From the NCBI RefSeq assembly GCF_038051925.1, contig NZ_CP150634.1, positions 3,542,300 through 3,606,299 of the forward strand: DNA of 64,000 bases. The letters are read 5' to 3'. Made by a program: the position numbers and the translations under genes. Of the stretch, positions 1 through 10,786 are shown one piece after another. The DNA comes from Methylotuvimicrobium sp. KM2. Its GTDB lineage: Bacteria; Pseudomonadota; Gammaproteobacteria; Methylococcales; Methylomonadaceae. The notes under the pieces are model-generated. The model worked only from the letters and a program-made list of their open reading frames with translations. It did not search any database and had not been told where the DNA came from. Each line of letters opens with the position of its first letter. The stretch's first letter is position 1.

Positions 1-831
1 GAAGCGTTTTTGCCGGGCTTCAAACAAAAAGCCTTTGCCAAGCTCTAGTAGAAAATGCTCGATTTTATCAATGATGGCAGTCTCAAGGTCATGCTCTGAA
101 TAATCCGGTTTTTCCTGCAAGTCCAGAAATTCCAGAACATAAGGACTCTTTAATACATCCGAAGGCTGAGCAACCAGCTGACCTTTTTGAGCGAGTTCCT
201 TTACTCTTTCCTGATCGCGGCTCAAAGCCAGCCGTTCATATAGACTAGAGTTGATTTGTCGTTTCAGTTCCCGTATACCCCAGGCATTCTCAATGGCTTC
301 GATTTCATAAAAACGACGTTCATCTTCTGACTTTATCGATAATAAAACCACATAATGTGACCAGCTTAGATTGAAATACTCAGATAATGCCCGCATGATC
401 TTTTGAGTATCCAGGTTATTAAAAGGCAATGTCCCGGACATTGTTTGAGATTCGGCGGGTGGTGACTGTTGTATTTTTTGGAAATTTAAAGATGTAACAG
501 ACAGTGTCGGTTGAATCTTTTGATAGCCCTGATAAAACTCCCTGAATTTTCGTAAGTTCGTGGGTGACATTCCGGATATGCCCGCTTGAATCAGTCGTTT
601 TGACAGGGTATCGATCAGCTTTTTCCCATACAATTCCGCCCGTTCCACCCCCCCGTTTTCAAATTCCACAATGTACCAGCCAAACAGCCAGTTACGGACG
701 ACCAGCGCAATATCGACTGAACGGGCAGCCTGAGCCTGCATGGCGGTCTGCGTCTGCTTAAACAGGCCGATCAGCCCATGAAATTCCAAATCATGTCCCG
801 ACTTGTCCTTCTGTGGTTCAATTTCGTGCAT
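1..831 (-). CDS. DUF1016 (YhcG-type) PD-(D/E)XK nuclease-domain protein, C-terminus cut by window edge
   Basis: An uninterrupted minus-strand frame runs from an ATG at 831 to base 1, so only the C-terminal end is outside the window. The visible 277 codons begin MHEIEPQKDKSG and contain a DUF1016 N-terminal helical region (ALVVRNWLFGWYIVEFENG) followed by the linker and the start of the C-terminal nuclease-like half (LLELGKGFLFEARQKRF at the edge). A run of seven G at about 651-657 stays in frame. DUF1016 proteins are predicted endonucleases often found beside type I restriction genes; their reaction is not established. A second, different DUF1016 gene lies at 14175-15233. Confident in family, not in function. 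Confidence 0.8.
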   Translation of the reverse strand, partial: MHEIEPQKDKSGHDLEFHGLIGLFKQTQTAMQAQAARSVDIALVVRNWLFGWYIVEFENGGVERAELYGKKLIDTLSKRLIQAGISGMSPTNLRKFREFYQGYQKIQPTLSVTSLNFQKIQQSPPAESQTMSGTLPFNNLDTQKIMRALSEYFNLSWSHYVVLLSIKSEDERRFYEIEAIENAWGIRELKRQINSSLYERLALSRDQERVKELAQKGQLVAQPSDVLKSPYVLEFLDLQEKPDYSEHDLETAIIDKIEHFLLELGKGFLFEARQKRF

Positions 832-864
832 TATTCTATCTTCCAACACCTGCATTCTAGGTTC

Positions 865-1071
865 TTAATAACAATCCGCGTTAAGGTACTTTTTGAGTTG
901 TCCTGCATTGAGTACCTCGTAAAAGTTCATTTTCTTTTTCTGCGGGAGAATGATGTTTTTGCTGAAAGCATCGCCGAGGGTCGGATTGTTGCCTTCGGCG
1001 AGCAGTTCATCGATCTTGGCCTTAAAGGCCCCGTAGAAATCTTTGTGATTTCTGATAGGCTGAATATTCAT
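865..1071 (-). pseudogene. HigA-like antitoxin remnant
   Basis: The ATG at 1071 opens MNIQPIRNHKDF, which resembles the start of HigA antitoxins that follow HigB toxins. After about 12 residues the match fades and the frame ends after about 69 codons without the expected helix-turn-helix. It overlaps the end of the HigB fragment upstream, the usual toxin-first arrangement. It is most likely a decayed or recombined antitoxin fused to unrelated sequence. The later part (FSKNIILPQKKKMNFYEV) is not recognised. Confidence 0.45.
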
Positions 1072-1171
1072 TGATATTCTCGACATTAATCTTATCGTAT
1101 TGAGCATGTGTGCCAATGAATTTCACCCAGACAATGCCCTCTCGATAGTTCATTTCTACAACTAATCTAAA
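1022..1171 (-). pseudogene. HigB-type toxin, 5'-truncated remnant
   Basis: The residues FRLVVEMNYREGIVWVKFIG followed by THAQYDKINVENI match the C-terminal half of RelE/HigB mRNA-interferase toxins. The N-terminal half, with the first catalytic residues, is missing. The match begins at the same point where the druE stop codon falls (1167-1169). The toxin seems to have been cut when the Druantia block joined this site. Unlikely to be functional. Confidence 0.6.
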
Positions 1172-4100
1172 CACACAATACTTCCAAAAGTACATCTGTC
1201 GACCATCGTTCACCGTTTATTGCCTGCGCCCTTCCGCATGAATCAGACATAGAAACCAATTGGTAATCTACGCTATTGCCAAAGTCAAAGTAGCTTTCGG
1301 CTGGTTTTGCAAATCGTATGTTCCAGTATGCGACACCCTGATCAAACCGAATTTTTATTGCCTTACCTGAGTCGAATTTTATGATTAGTTTTCTGTGGTG
1401 CGGTATATCTTTTTTACTATCGAAAATATTCAACATGACAGCGGTATTAAGCTTTTTATCGATCCACTCCTGAGCAAAAGAAGCAAATTCATCTCGTTTT
1501 GCCCAGTCATGATGAGCCCGGTTCCCATTTCGGTCTCGCGCCTTGAATAGCGTATTCACCGTAAATTTATTAATCTTTGGATTCTTATCAAATACTGGCT
1601 TAAATAAGGCAGTCAAAAGCGATACAGCGGCAGGATTTTGAATGTATCGGTCGGAATAAACAACCTCAGTTACCTCGCCTCTCTCCCATAAGTCGCTTAA
1701 TTCTTCATGTTGACCGCTGATAAGCTCCCAAAATTTAGAGCCGAAACTGTTTAGATCACCGTTAAGTTCGGAGCAGATTTCAATATCGAAAACCGATGTT
1801 TTGGTTCTGCGCATCCACCGAGATGTATCGAGCTCTACTACTTCGGCTGAAACATTGGCTAGTGTTTCAACCACGATTTGTCCTCGCTGATGCCATGAAG
1901 GGCCTGGAACCACCGCATTTGAAAATTTAGATGCAATGGTGAAGACAGCTTCGCCTTTTACGACTTGTGCAACGATAGGATTATCGTCACCGACTGTACT
2001 TTTGAAAAAACGTGCTCCAACAGTGGACAGGCGATAAAGATCATGTTGCAAATCCGGGTCTAGCGGATCAACCCCTATAACCAAATCAACCTTCACTTCA
2101 TCTTGCAGAAGATAATTGTGAATTGCTTTTCGAAACGCTGGAGCGAGAAGATCCCATTCATTTTCATTTCCCTTAAGCCAAAGAGTAAGACGTTCAGCGC
2201 CTTCATTGATATGCCTACGCAACACTTCTTCGATTGAGCCGGGGCAGTATTTGGCATCCGTAATCAATTGCTCCTCTTCAGGTAACCTTGCATAGTTCGC
2301 AAAATTAGCTCCAAGCCAATCTAAAGCTAATTTACGATCCAGTGAGTCATGGTCATGACGGGTTTGGGAATCAAGTAAACATTCGCTACACGCAGTTTCG
2401 CAGTGACTACAATCCAAATGTTCAACCATTTTCGCTAGCAATGTTTCGATATGAATCGGCGCACTAGAAGCGAATCCTGCTCCGCCACTTATTATGTCGT
2501 ACAGTTGAATCACTCGAATGGCCGCACCGTTTTCTAGTCTCGCCGGACGAGTTGCGTAACCTAGCTCGGAAGGGGAAATACCAAGAATGCCGGAAAGCGC
2601 AGCGCGTAACGCAACGGCTAAAGTTATCGCTATTGACTTGGCTTCTTCCGAACCATCGGCGAGAAACTCTCCCGACACAGGATGACGAAGAATCAATTCA
2701 AAAACATCGGTGTAAGCGTAGGCTCCCAAAACAACATTTGGAACAAGGCTCGACGAGCCTGAACATGGTAAACGTTTGTTGTTATTATCCTTATCTTCTT
2801 TGCTTGGCCTAGGGGGAAAATGGCTGCCTGATGGCGATAATGCGGAAGGATAATCTTTAGCGGTAACCATGGACTCTGCCCTTCCGCAGGATAAGCAAAG
2901 CGCATAGCCATATCCGAACTCACCAGAGCTATGGTGAAAGACTTTCCCATTGACGCCATAAGACATGTAGCCAAGCACTGGATTTGGAAGAGGTACCTTA
3001 TTTGCTTCCACGAAAACCCAAGATGGTTCGACGGGAATAAATTTTTGATGCTCGATATTATTGGATACAGCTGCATATGCATCCGTCACGAAACCTGCCG
3101 GCTGCATAACCTTTTTAATATTGTCGGTCTTTATCGGTTTCCTACAATCACTATTGGAACAAAGCAGTTCCGAATTTCTAAGAACACCTTCATCGTAACC
3201 AAGCGCACCACAGCTGTCACAGCGCCATGCAATATCAAATTTCTGAGCTTCATTGGTATCGCTATGTAGATTATGCCAATGTAACGAAACACCAGCCGAA
3301 CGAAACACTCTACCATCCAAGACAACTTCGGCTCCCGGAGCATATTCACGAATGGCGATAGCAAGGTTACGCGATGGCAATCCTTTATATCTGGAAACAT
3401 TATCATCACGGTCTTTCTTAGAATTTTTTTTGTTTTCCTTCTCTCGAATGTAATCTTCAATCGAGAAATTATCGAAACTTACAACATCGGTAGGGAAACC
3501 ATACCCCGGCAAGAAAGTACGAGCGGCCAGATCCCGCAAAAGATATTCTTCTGAATGACGGCGCTTTTCTATTCGAATACGCATTAAGTAGGGACTGTCA
3601 GGTTTTGCATTGCTTTCTTCGGCGACAAGATAACGGTAATCCTCTAACCAGCGCGATTGAAGTTGTTTAATCTTGACAATAGTCTCAGTACGCAACTGGA
3701 ATGACGCGAGACCTTGTAACGCAGTGCCTTTAGCCAAATCGTTTACAGCTATGTCTATATCTAATACTGCGTTGCCAAGCCAACTGATAAAACGATCGCA
3801 AAGGGACTCTCCATGTTCGTCGTTAAAAAACCATTGTGTATCGAGCCGGGTCCTTTCGGTTTTTGTTATTCCTACCTCGTGACATAAAAAATTCGCCAAC
3901 ATCAGAGAATTGACATGCCTTTGAACTAATCTAGCGGAATTAAGCGCGACGGCAGGTGCTGGTATGACAGTTTCAAAAGGCCAAGAAGGGTTTGCAAAAA
4001 CCTGTTGATCATGCGGATTACCCTTACACAAGGTATAAGCGAGTGCTCTCGCTTCCTTACTGCGCCCAGCCCGCCCTGCTCGCTGCAAATAGTTAGCCGG

Positions 4101-7100
4101 GTGCGGCGGTACGTTATTCATTACGACGGCAGCAATACCGCCAATATCGACCCCCATTTCCATGGTGGTGGAACAATTGAGTACATTAATTTGCCCTTTT
4201 TTGAACATTTCTTCGTAGTCTTCCAAACGTTCCGAAGACTGCTGTGCCGAGTGCTCAGCAGTACGATAGTAAAACCCTCCTTCGACTGCTCTATCGTTAA
4301 GGTTCGTCCACAGGTTTTGCGACCGTAGATTTCTGATCGCCTCGTTGCCGCCAACCAACTTTCTCACTTTTTCCAATCCGAGAACATAATCTTCCTGCGA
4401 ATGATCAAACTCCCAAACCTCTGGCAACATCACCTCTCTAACCTTAAAGCGGTTACGTTCTTCATCAGTCAAACGGTTGAATTTGATATTCGTGGGCAAG
4501 TAAGGCGTTAACTCTTTAAAAGCGGTATCCAACAATTTATTGGTGACCGGACAAACAAAAGCTTTATCGACTAATGAGAACGTCATTTGTTCTTTTGCCA
4601 GATAGAAACGATTCCCATCGGACTTCAATACCCGATTATTTTCGGTCAATTGTAACCATGCTTTCCGTAACCAAAGATTCACTCGGTCAACATCGACCGT
4701 TTTGGCTGGATCCAGGTTGGTGGCCAATAACAGCATTTTGATCAATCGCTGGCTGAAATTTCCATTACGAATGTTAGGCCACCGCTTCACTTGATAATCG
4801 TCGATTTCTTCGGAAGCAGGGTTTCGCAAGAGCTTAGACGAAAAGCGAGTACCAATCCATGAACGCCAATCTTCCTCAAGCTGGATAAAGCTCCCTTCTC
4901 TGACATAAAAATCGAGTGCAACTTTTAAGAAGTCTTTCCAATCCGTTAGAGAGAGTCCGCTCTCTTGCCAATAATTCGGAAAAGTACTTATATCTTTTAG
5001 ACCTGCATACCCGACCTTAACCAAGCCTTGGGTTTCAAGACTGTTTTTTAATTTAGGTCTACGCCTAAACTCGCGAAACAACAGCATTTCAGTTAATTTT
5101 AACGGCCCATCATTTTGCTTAAAAATTTCCGGTTTATGGTATTGGTTATAAAGTAGCATCGACGTTTTAATGTCATTCTTTTGCCTAAGCTCATTGGCCA
5201 GCTCACTCCATGTGAGCTCGGCCAATGTTGTAGAAGCACCTGATGCTAAGGCTTTCGCTTTCTCTTCCAGCTCATTAGCCATTGCCACCATCCCCATAGC
5301 CCTTAGGTTATTGGCTTGATCCAACAAATCTTGTGCCGTAATCCCCTCGGCAGGCGTGGATTGAGTTGATAGAGTCCTTTGGTGCGATGAAAGCACTTCT
5401 ACGATAAGGCCGCGCACGCGATTTCGTTCCGCTTCTTGCTGCATGCTCACCGCCATACGCGCAGTCCCTTGGCGACTATCGGTAAAAGTAATCAGTCTGC
5501 GACCACGGCCGGGCAGTGACTGTGCGCCAGGCCCTTTTTGCCCAACTTCATTTTTGAAATCGGGGCAATATTCCAAGACGGTGGGTACCGCATTCGCTAC
5601 ATAAAACGGGGCACCCAATAATGATCGCCGAAAAGGCAACATCCCCTTGCTACCCGTATATTCGCAGCCAACTTTACTACAAACCACGTCACTATCATTC
5701 AGACCAAGTCTCACAGTCTCTCCTGACTTAACGTGAAATTCAGAACTATTCCTATCCAGCTCAACAGGAATAAACCCTAGGTCTTCATTGGGGTTGGAAG
5801 ACAAAATAAGCGGGTTTTTAGCGGAACGCTGGGACAACTCCCCATCGGATGGCGTTTCGTCCTCGCTACCCGCCTCGCTCAACAAAGAAAACTCGTCTCC
5901 GCCCGACTCGTTCCACTGTATCAATTTGCCCCGTTTGTCCCGTGCCAATAAATGCGGCTCGTTGCATTCATTACAGAAGCCCACTTCAAAAACAGGACTG
6001 CCACAGCTACAGGTTTGGCGTTGGCTCACATAGACATAGCCGAAAGGCCAGTGTTCTTGTAAAGGCGTGTTCCTTTTCGCCTCACAATCTTTATTGAAAC
6101 ACGACCAGAGCCCTTGAATGGTCCGCTGAAAAAAATGCGCTCTAAGTTTCAAAAACGCGGGGGCATCTTCGGACGGTTGAGTACCTGTACAAACATCCAG
6201 CCAACGTAGAAGTTCGGATTGAGAAAGACTATGGCCTATTCGTCGATTAAACTGGTCTGAGATTTCTGACAATATTAGCGGCTTAGGCGTAGTCACTAAG
6301 ATATCCCTAAGCAGTCTGGCTTCCGGCGAATGGACAAGCATTTGGTAGCGTTCGGGATGAATATAAGGCGCCTTGGTATTCGCACTCTGTATCCCTTCCA
6401 AATCATCCAATTTGACGGAGATATTCTTGCTACTCGGTAGGCTCGGAATGACCCGACTTCCACCCCAAACATCAATTTGTTCGAATGGAACTCCCGACAG
6501 GTCGGAGAGAAACTTCTTCAACTGTTGTTCAGTATCATCGCCTGCGATGGTTGCGGAAGTCGCCACAAAGCGAACCTGCTTGGGGCTCACCCCAAAGGCA
6601 TGCATCACTCGGCGCAACTGCAAGGCCAATTCCGCTGCCTGTGAACCGGCATACGTATGTGCTTCGTCCAATACTATCCAGCGAAGAGACTGTTCTTTCC
6701 GGGACTGTTGTAAGATCGGCGCATCAATCTGGCGCACAAGCATATATTCCAGCATCGTGCCATTGGTGACGAGGATAGGCGCCGGCTCTTCCCGCATCAG
6801 TTCACGAGATAAGATCTCATTCGGCTTCAGGGCCTGTTCACTCCGGACTTTCGCGCGAAGCTCTTCAGTTTTGCCGTTGTAAAGGCAATACCGAATTCCT
6901 TTATCAAAGGATTGTGTCCAGGCATTTAAGCGTTCTCTTTGAGAATTGATCAGTGCATTGAGAGGGTAGAGAAATAATGCGCGAACGCCAATCAATGGCT
7001 TGCTGCCGTTATCCTTATATTCCCGGTAAAGATCTTCCAGCACCGGAACCATAAAACATTCGGTTTTCCCAGAACCGGTACCGCTAGTCACGACGACGGA

Positions 7101-7454
7101 ATGTTTATTCTCAAGCAGCGACTTCCAACTCGCGAGCTGGTGCGTAAAAGGGTGCCAGTTCGCGCCAAAACGGTAGCGTCCATTTTGCTTGCCATCAAGC
7201 GCTTCCACAACTTCCTTACTTAAAAGTTTCTTTTTGAATGCTAAATCATGCATCGTGATGTCTGATTCTTGCCAACCAAACATCTGCTCAAAAATAGGCG
7301 GTGCTAGAAAAGAACCTTCCTTTCCGCATTCAGATTTCATTAAACGGGTTAAGTGCACACGCAATGCAGGATTAGTGATCCCCAAAACACCCAGTGTTGC
7401 TTCGGTTGAGCGCGATAAAGACTGTTCAACTAGAGAAGAAAAATATTTCGTCAT
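1167..7454 (-). CDS. druE: DruE, large DEAH helicase with DUF1998, type III Druantia
   Basis: A 2095-residue protein. Near the N-terminus is a superfamily 2 helicase core with Walker A VVTSGTGSGKTE (about 121-132) and a DEAH box in WIVLDEAHTYAG. The second RecA lobe has EMGVDIGG and QRAGRAGRS. Cysteine pairs (CSCGSP, CNECNE) suggest zinc binding. A DUF1998/MZB-like segment towards the C-terminus has CSHCETACSECLLD. In Druantia, DruE is the very large helicase common to all types and gives phage resistance by an unknown mechanism. It follows druH after 14 bp, the two-gene arrangement of type III. DISARM drmA/drmB also combine helicase and DUF1998, but as separate proteins with a methylase, which is absent here. 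The end abuts a broken higB. Confidence 0.85.
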   Translation of the reverse strand: MTKYFSSLVEQSLSRSTEATLGVLGITNPALRVHLTRLMKSECGKEGSFLAPPIFEQMFGWQESDITMHDLAFKKKLLSKEVVEALDGKQNGRYRFGANWHPFTHQLASWKSLLENKHSVVVTSGTGSGKTECFMVPVLEDLYREYKDNGSKPLIGVRALFLYPLNALINSQRERLNAWTQSFDKGIRYCLYNGKTEELRAKVRSEQALKPNEILSRELMREEPAPILVTNGTMLEYMLVRQIDAPILQQSRKEQSLRWIVLDEAHTYAGSQAAELALQLRRVMHAFGVSPKQVRFVATSATIAGDDTEQQLKKFLSDLSGVPFEQIDVWGGSRVIPSLPSSKNISVKLDDLEGIQSANTKAPYIHPERYQMLVHSPEARLLRDILVTTPKPLILSEISDQFNRRIGHSLSQSELLRWLDVCTGTQPSEDAPAFLKLRAHFFQRTIQGLWSCFNKDCEAKRNTPLQEHWPFGYVYVSQRQTCSCGSPVFEVGFCNECNEPHLLARDKRGKLIQWNESGGDEFSLLSEAGSEDETPSDGELSQRSAKNPLILSSNPNEDLGFIPVELDRNSSEFHVKSGETVRLGLNDSDVVCSKVGCEYTGSKGMLPFRRSLLGAPFYVANAVPTVLEYCPDFKNEVGQKGPGAQSLPGRGRRLITFTDSRQGTARMAVSMQQEAERNRVRGLIVEVLSSHQRTLSTQSTPAEGITAQDLLDQANNLRAMGMVAMANELEEKAKALASGASTTLAELTWSELANELRQKNDIKTSMLLYNQYHKPEIFKQNDGPLKLTEMLLFREFRRRPKLKNSLETQGLVKVGYAGLKDISTFPNYWQESGLSLTDWKDFLKVALDFYVREGSFIQLEEDWRSWIGTRFSSKLLRNPASEEIDDYQVKRWPNIRNGNFSQRLIKMLLLATNLDPAKTVDVDRVNLWLRKAWLQLTENNRVLKSDGNRFYLAKEQMTFSLVDKAFVCPVTNKLLDTAFKELTPYLPTNIKFNRLTDEERNRFKVREVMLPEVWEFDHSQEDYVLGLEKVRKLVGGNEAIRNLRSQNLWTNLNDRAVEGGFYYRTAEHSAQQSSERLEDYEEMFKKGQINVLNCSTTMEMGVDIGGIAAVVMNNVPPHPANYLQRAGRAGRSKEARALAYTLCKGNPHDQQVFANPSWPFETVIPAPAVALNSARLVQRHVNSLMLANFLCHEVGITKTERTRLDTQWFFNDEHGESLCDRFISWLGNAVLDIDIAVNDLAKGTALQGLASFQLRTETIVKIKQLQSRWLEDYRYLVAEESNAKPDSPYLMRIRIEKRRHSEEYLLRDLAARTFLPGYGFPTDVVSFDNFSIEDYIREKENKKNSKKDRDDNVSRYKGLPSRNLAIAIREYAPGAEVVLDGRVFRSAGVSLHWHNLHSDTNEAQKFDIAWRCDSCGALGYDEGVLRNSELLCSNSDCRKPIKTDNIKKVMQPAGFVTDAYAAVSNNIEHQKFIPVEPSWVFVEANKVPLPNPVLGYMSYGVNGKVFHHSSGEFGYGYALCLSCGRAESMVTAKDYPSALSPSGSHFPPRPSKEDKDNNNKRLPCSGSSSLVPNVVLGAYAYTDVFELILRHPVSGEFLADGSEEAKSIAITLAVALRAALSGILGISPSELGYATRPARLENGAAIRVIQLYDIISGGAGFASSAPIHIETLLAKMVEHLDCSHCETACSECLLDSQTRHDHDSLDRKLALDWLGANFANYARLPEEEQLITDAKYCPGSIEEVLRRHINEGAERLTLWLKGNENEWDLLAPAFRKAIHNYLLQDEVKVDLVIGVDPLDPDLQHDLYRLSTVGARFFKSTVGDDNPIVAQVVKGEAVFTIASKFSNAVVPGPSWHQRGQIVVETLANVSAEVVELDTSRWMRRTKTSVFDIEICSELNGDLNSFGSKFWELISGQHEELSDLWERGEVTEVVYSDRYIQNPAAVSLLTALFKPVFDKNPKINKFTVNTLFKARDRNGNRAHHDWAKRDEFASFAQEWIDKKLNTAVMLNIFDSKKDIPHHRKLIIKFDSGKAIKIRFDQGVAYWNIRFAKPAESYFDFGNSVDYQLVSMSDSCGRAQAINGERWSTDVLLEVLCV

Positions 7455-7468
7455 GGAAACCCGGTTCC

Positions 7469-10400
7469 TTATTGATTATTTGCGGTATAGCGAAGCAGAG
7501 AATACTGATACACCCCATCAAACCACTCAGTATCAAAATCTCTTACTTGCCTTAAATTAAATATTCCGTCTGCCGAATCAACAAAAACCTCATCAAATTT
7601 GCTTTTTCCGAAAGCTACGGCTGCAGCAAACACAGGAAAATATACAACAGCGTTGTATTTATTATTTTCAGGCGTTAAGGAAATTGGACTTTCTCGTTGG
7701 AATAGATACCAGTCTTTCAAACGACGACGACCAAAGCGTGGCCAATTATCATCACCGCTTCTCGCTTGAATCAATTTTTGGTACCACTCAAACATAACAT
7801 TTTGCATTACTTCTTTCTGCATTTGCGCCTCTTGAGGAATGCTTCCATCATTTAGCCACTTTTTTATATTGCCGTTGTATGACGGAACTGCCTCGCTGAG
7901 ACGGTCGTACATTTTCTTGATAAGCTCGGGCGCAAATTCCTCTCTAACACCTCTCTGCAATAAGTCGTTCTTTAATCTTGCCGCTGCCTTTCTTATCTCT
8001 TCAATTGGAAACAACTCCCATATAAAGGGAAACTCCGTTTCAATACGGGCTATAAAGTCGATGGACATTTCAAACTTAAACATCGCCATTGCTAAAGCGG
8101 AAGGAATTTTTACCAAGGCTCGCCAAACTTCAAAAGTGGACAGTGGTAAGTAGCCGTAATTGTCGTATAAATTTCTTAAGAATTGCCAACTGCTATGCGC
8201 TGGATTCAATGCCATTGCATTGAGCACCGGCTCAAATGCATTCACAGGCAATTTTGGGTCGAATGTCAAAACCGCTCTCTGCAAATTGCGTATCTCACTT
8301 ACAGGCTCAGACGGATTTGAATTTCCGGGTATAAATACCGGCCGAAATGTAACTGATGAACTTTTGGCAGGAACGATCAACCAAGGGCCTGCTCTATCAA
8401 TAATCGCCGGCAATTCAAACTCGCCTGTAGCAACGCCTTGGCTCATGCGAGAGTGTAACTCGATGGGATGACGCTCCGGCTCACTCAACAGCATTAGCAT
8501 GGGCTTGGGTACTTTCCTGTTATTAGCCGATGAAATCAATGTATGACGACTGGGACCGAAATCTATCCCGACAGCATACCGACCAATTCGACAAACGATA
8601 TTGCTATCGATCGTCAGCTCTACAGCTTGGTCAATACCGGTTTGTAATGAAAGCAAGCTCTCTACCTGGTCTTTCAGGTTAAATAGATTCACTTCGACCG
8701 GTTTATCACGAACCTTTGCATGCCACGTATAGAAAGCATGTGCGGCTGAATTTCCTTTTAAACTTAATTCCATCCGATAGTTTGTTGCCGATTGCTCGGC
8801 ACGTCCAAATAAATAAATACGGGCTCCCAAAAGATCCGAAACGGGCAATGATTTCGGCAAAGGCTGTTCATCTTTATCGAACGCCAGATAACCCGAACCT
8901 GGGAACGGCAGTTCTATGCCGATTGGGTCGCTTTCGAGGTTTGGAGTAACCAGTACCTTCACATGAGCAGGCGGAATTCCTTCTACTTCGAGAAATAATT
9001 CGGTATGGTCATCATGACGCAAACGTCGGGCTTTAACTTGAGATGTTTCCAATCGATAAAGGCAAGTAATGTTTGAATAAAAATGAATACTTCCTTGATT
9101 GGAGTGCTGGCCGCTTTTTAGCTCGATTTTAAAATCAACCGGAAGGAGGCCAATACGTTTTCGAAGCAGCGTTTCATTATCATTATTGCGAACCGACAAA
9201 TAGTGACGCCCCAGTTGCTGTTGCAGCGAGCATGTATCAATCTGGCGCCCGGAAAGATAAATACCCGCCCCTTTCGTACCGAGTTCCGGTTCAGACTTGC
9301 CCCATTCCACGCTAGGCACGCCTAAGAATGTTAGGCTGGGCACACAAGGCCATTTCAAAAGATTACCTTTTAAATCAAGATCGAGATTTGCCGAGGTCGA
9401 ATCCCCTATCCGAATTCGAAACCTTTCCTCGGCCAATACCCCGACAACACAAGTACCTTGTACATTGACGGTATGACAACCAAGACACTGTTCGCGCTCG
9501 GTAAAAACGCCCTTATCAATCTCTAATTCCGAGCCAGTGGGTAGCAAAAGCAATACGTCGGCACATTTGGTTTTGAAGCTAGCTTGCCCACAGAGTTGCC
9601 AATGGTCGTCAACAAACTCAAAACCAAGCGGCACTTCGCCAACCGCGACGGCAGTATTTTGAATGGGTATTTCAGCCAGTTTGGAGCCCCCATATAACGC
9701 AACGAGCGTCAGGCCATCACTTGGGGACTGCCGCTTACATCTAACAAGTTTATGTTTCAAGCGAACTCTAGCTCTCTTCTCTTCTAAAACTGCGTAACCC
9801 ACGCCTAAGCTGACCAACTGTTCTTCTGCTTCAAAAATTGCAAGTTCTAAGCGGCATGAAGGCGGCTCGCCATCCAGATTGAAAGTGACTTCTTTTGGGA
9901 AGCTAATTTCTGATTGAAGAGCATCACTGCTTTGGTTGGTAAAGAAGTGTGTGCAATTCCACTGCCTGTTAACACCTCGTCGCGTACGTGTTTCTTTTGA
10001 AGCCGATTGGAGTAGGCCGTTAAGAAATTCAGTGCCCGTTTCTTCATCAAGGGGGATCGGGAAGCGTTCACGCCATTTTGGATTCACCACATCGAGTTCA
10101 ATTACAGGCTCATTTTTTGTATCCAGCCCGTATAAATGAACGATAGCGACTAACTCATCCGCCATTTGCGCAATTAAATCTACCGACGTGTCTTCTGAAA
10201 AAACTTGAGGAAGCCCTGATTGTTCAATCAGACCAGTTACAAGCTGCCGTGTGGTTTGTCCCAAAAGCTCGGCATTTTCGTATTGTTTAAGGATCTTTCC
10301 GAATACCGTGTGAAAACGGCTGTCGGATTGTTTAAGCAGACGAAATGGCAATCCGCCTTCACTGAAGACCGAACCCAGAAAGTTCCTGGTTTCTGATTCA

Positions 10401-10786
10401 TAAAAGCGAATCGGTCGCGCCCAATATCCCTCAAGACCATTTTGTACAACCCGTTCTCGCTCATTCGCGGACAACGAGAAACCTAATGTCTTCCAAATCG
10501 GATCCCAAGTCCAGCCACGCTCGTATTCACGCCGATACCACTCAGCACAAAACAACGTAAAACAAGCATTTGCACTCTTGTCGTTGGCGAAGTTAGCCTT
10601 ATTGCCAAACTCCGAGAGCAAACGCTTTAAATCACCATATTCTTCATTACTGACATGATATTCATATAGCGGTCGCTGTTCAGGCTGCTTCAATGACCTC
10701 CGAGTTAAAAAGGCAGTGAGCCAAGAAGAAAACTGAAAAACCGTAGCCCCTCTAACTGTTTGCATACTTACATCCATATATTTCAA
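7469..10786 (-). CDS. druH: DruH, partner of DruE in type III Druantia
   Basis: A protein of 1105 residues without a catalytic motif I can name. Its length and its position directly before druE, on the same strand with a 14-bp gap, fit DruH, the only other gene of type III Druantia. I identify it mainly by context. The annotated start gives MKYMDVSMQTVRG; an ATG three codons in is equally possible. No signal peptide or membrane segment is evident. The C-terminal part has tryptophan- and arginine-rich stretches (RFGRRRLKDWYLFQ). The two genes probably form one transcript starting in the 250-bp gap upstream. Confidence 0.75.
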   Translation of the reverse strand: MKYMDVSMQTVRGATVFQFSSWLTAFLTRRSLKQPEQRPLYEYHVSNEEYGDLKRLLSEFGNKANFANDKSANACFTLFCAEWYRREYERGWTWDPIWKTLGFSLSANERERVVQNGLEGYWARPIRFYESETRNFLGSVFSEGGLPFRLLKQSDSRFHTVFGKILKQYENAELLGQTTRQLVTGLIEQSGLPQVFSEDTSVDLIAQMADELVAIVHLYGLDTKNEPVIELDVVNPKWRERFPIPLDEETGTEFLNGLLQSASKETRTRRGVNRQWNCTHFFTNQSSDALQSEISFPKEVTFNLDGEPPSCRLELAIFEAEEQLVSLGVGYAVLEEKRARVRLKHKLVRCKRQSPSDGLTLVALYGGSKLAEIPIQNTAVAVGEVPLGFEFVDDHWQLCGQASFKTKCADVLLLLPTGSELEIDKGVFTEREQCLGCHTVNVQGTCVVGVLAEERFRIRIGDSTSANLDLDLKGNLLKWPCVPSLTFLGVPSVEWGKSEPELGTKGAGIYLSGRQIDTCSLQQQLGRHYLSVRNNDNETLLRKRIGLLPVDFKIELKSGQHSNQGSIHFYSNITCLYRLETSQVKARRLRHDDHTELFLEVEGIPPAHVKVLVTPNLESDPIGIELPFPGSGYLAFDKDEQPLPKSLPVSDLLGARIYLFGRAEQSATNYRMELSLKGNSAAHAFYTWHAKVRDKPVEVNLFNLKDQVESLLSLQTGIDQAVELTIDSNIVCRIGRYAVGIDFGPSRHTLISSANNRKVPKPMLMLLSEPERHPIELHSRMSQGVATGEFELPAIIDRAGPWLIVPAKSSSVTFRPVFIPGNSNPSEPVSEIRNLQRAVLTFDPKLPVNAFEPVLNAMALNPAHSSWQFLRNLYDNYGYLPLSTFEVWRALVKIPSALAMAMFKFEMSIDFIARIETEFPFIWELFPIEEIRKAAARLKNDLLQRGVREEFAPELIKKMYDRLSEAVPSYNGNIKKWLNDGSIPQEAQMQKEVMQNVMFEWYQKLIQARSGDDNWPRFGRRRLKDWYLFQRESPISLTPENNKYNAVVYFPVFAAAVAFGKSKFDEVFVDSADGIFNLRQVRDFDTEWFDGVYQYSLLRYTANNQ

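Noticed and set aside
1167..10786. DISARM (drmA/drmB-like helicase plus DUF1998)
   Set aside because: Helicase and DUF1998 are in one 2095-residue protein, the partner is DruH-like, and no DISARM methylase or PLD gene is present. Druantia III fits better.
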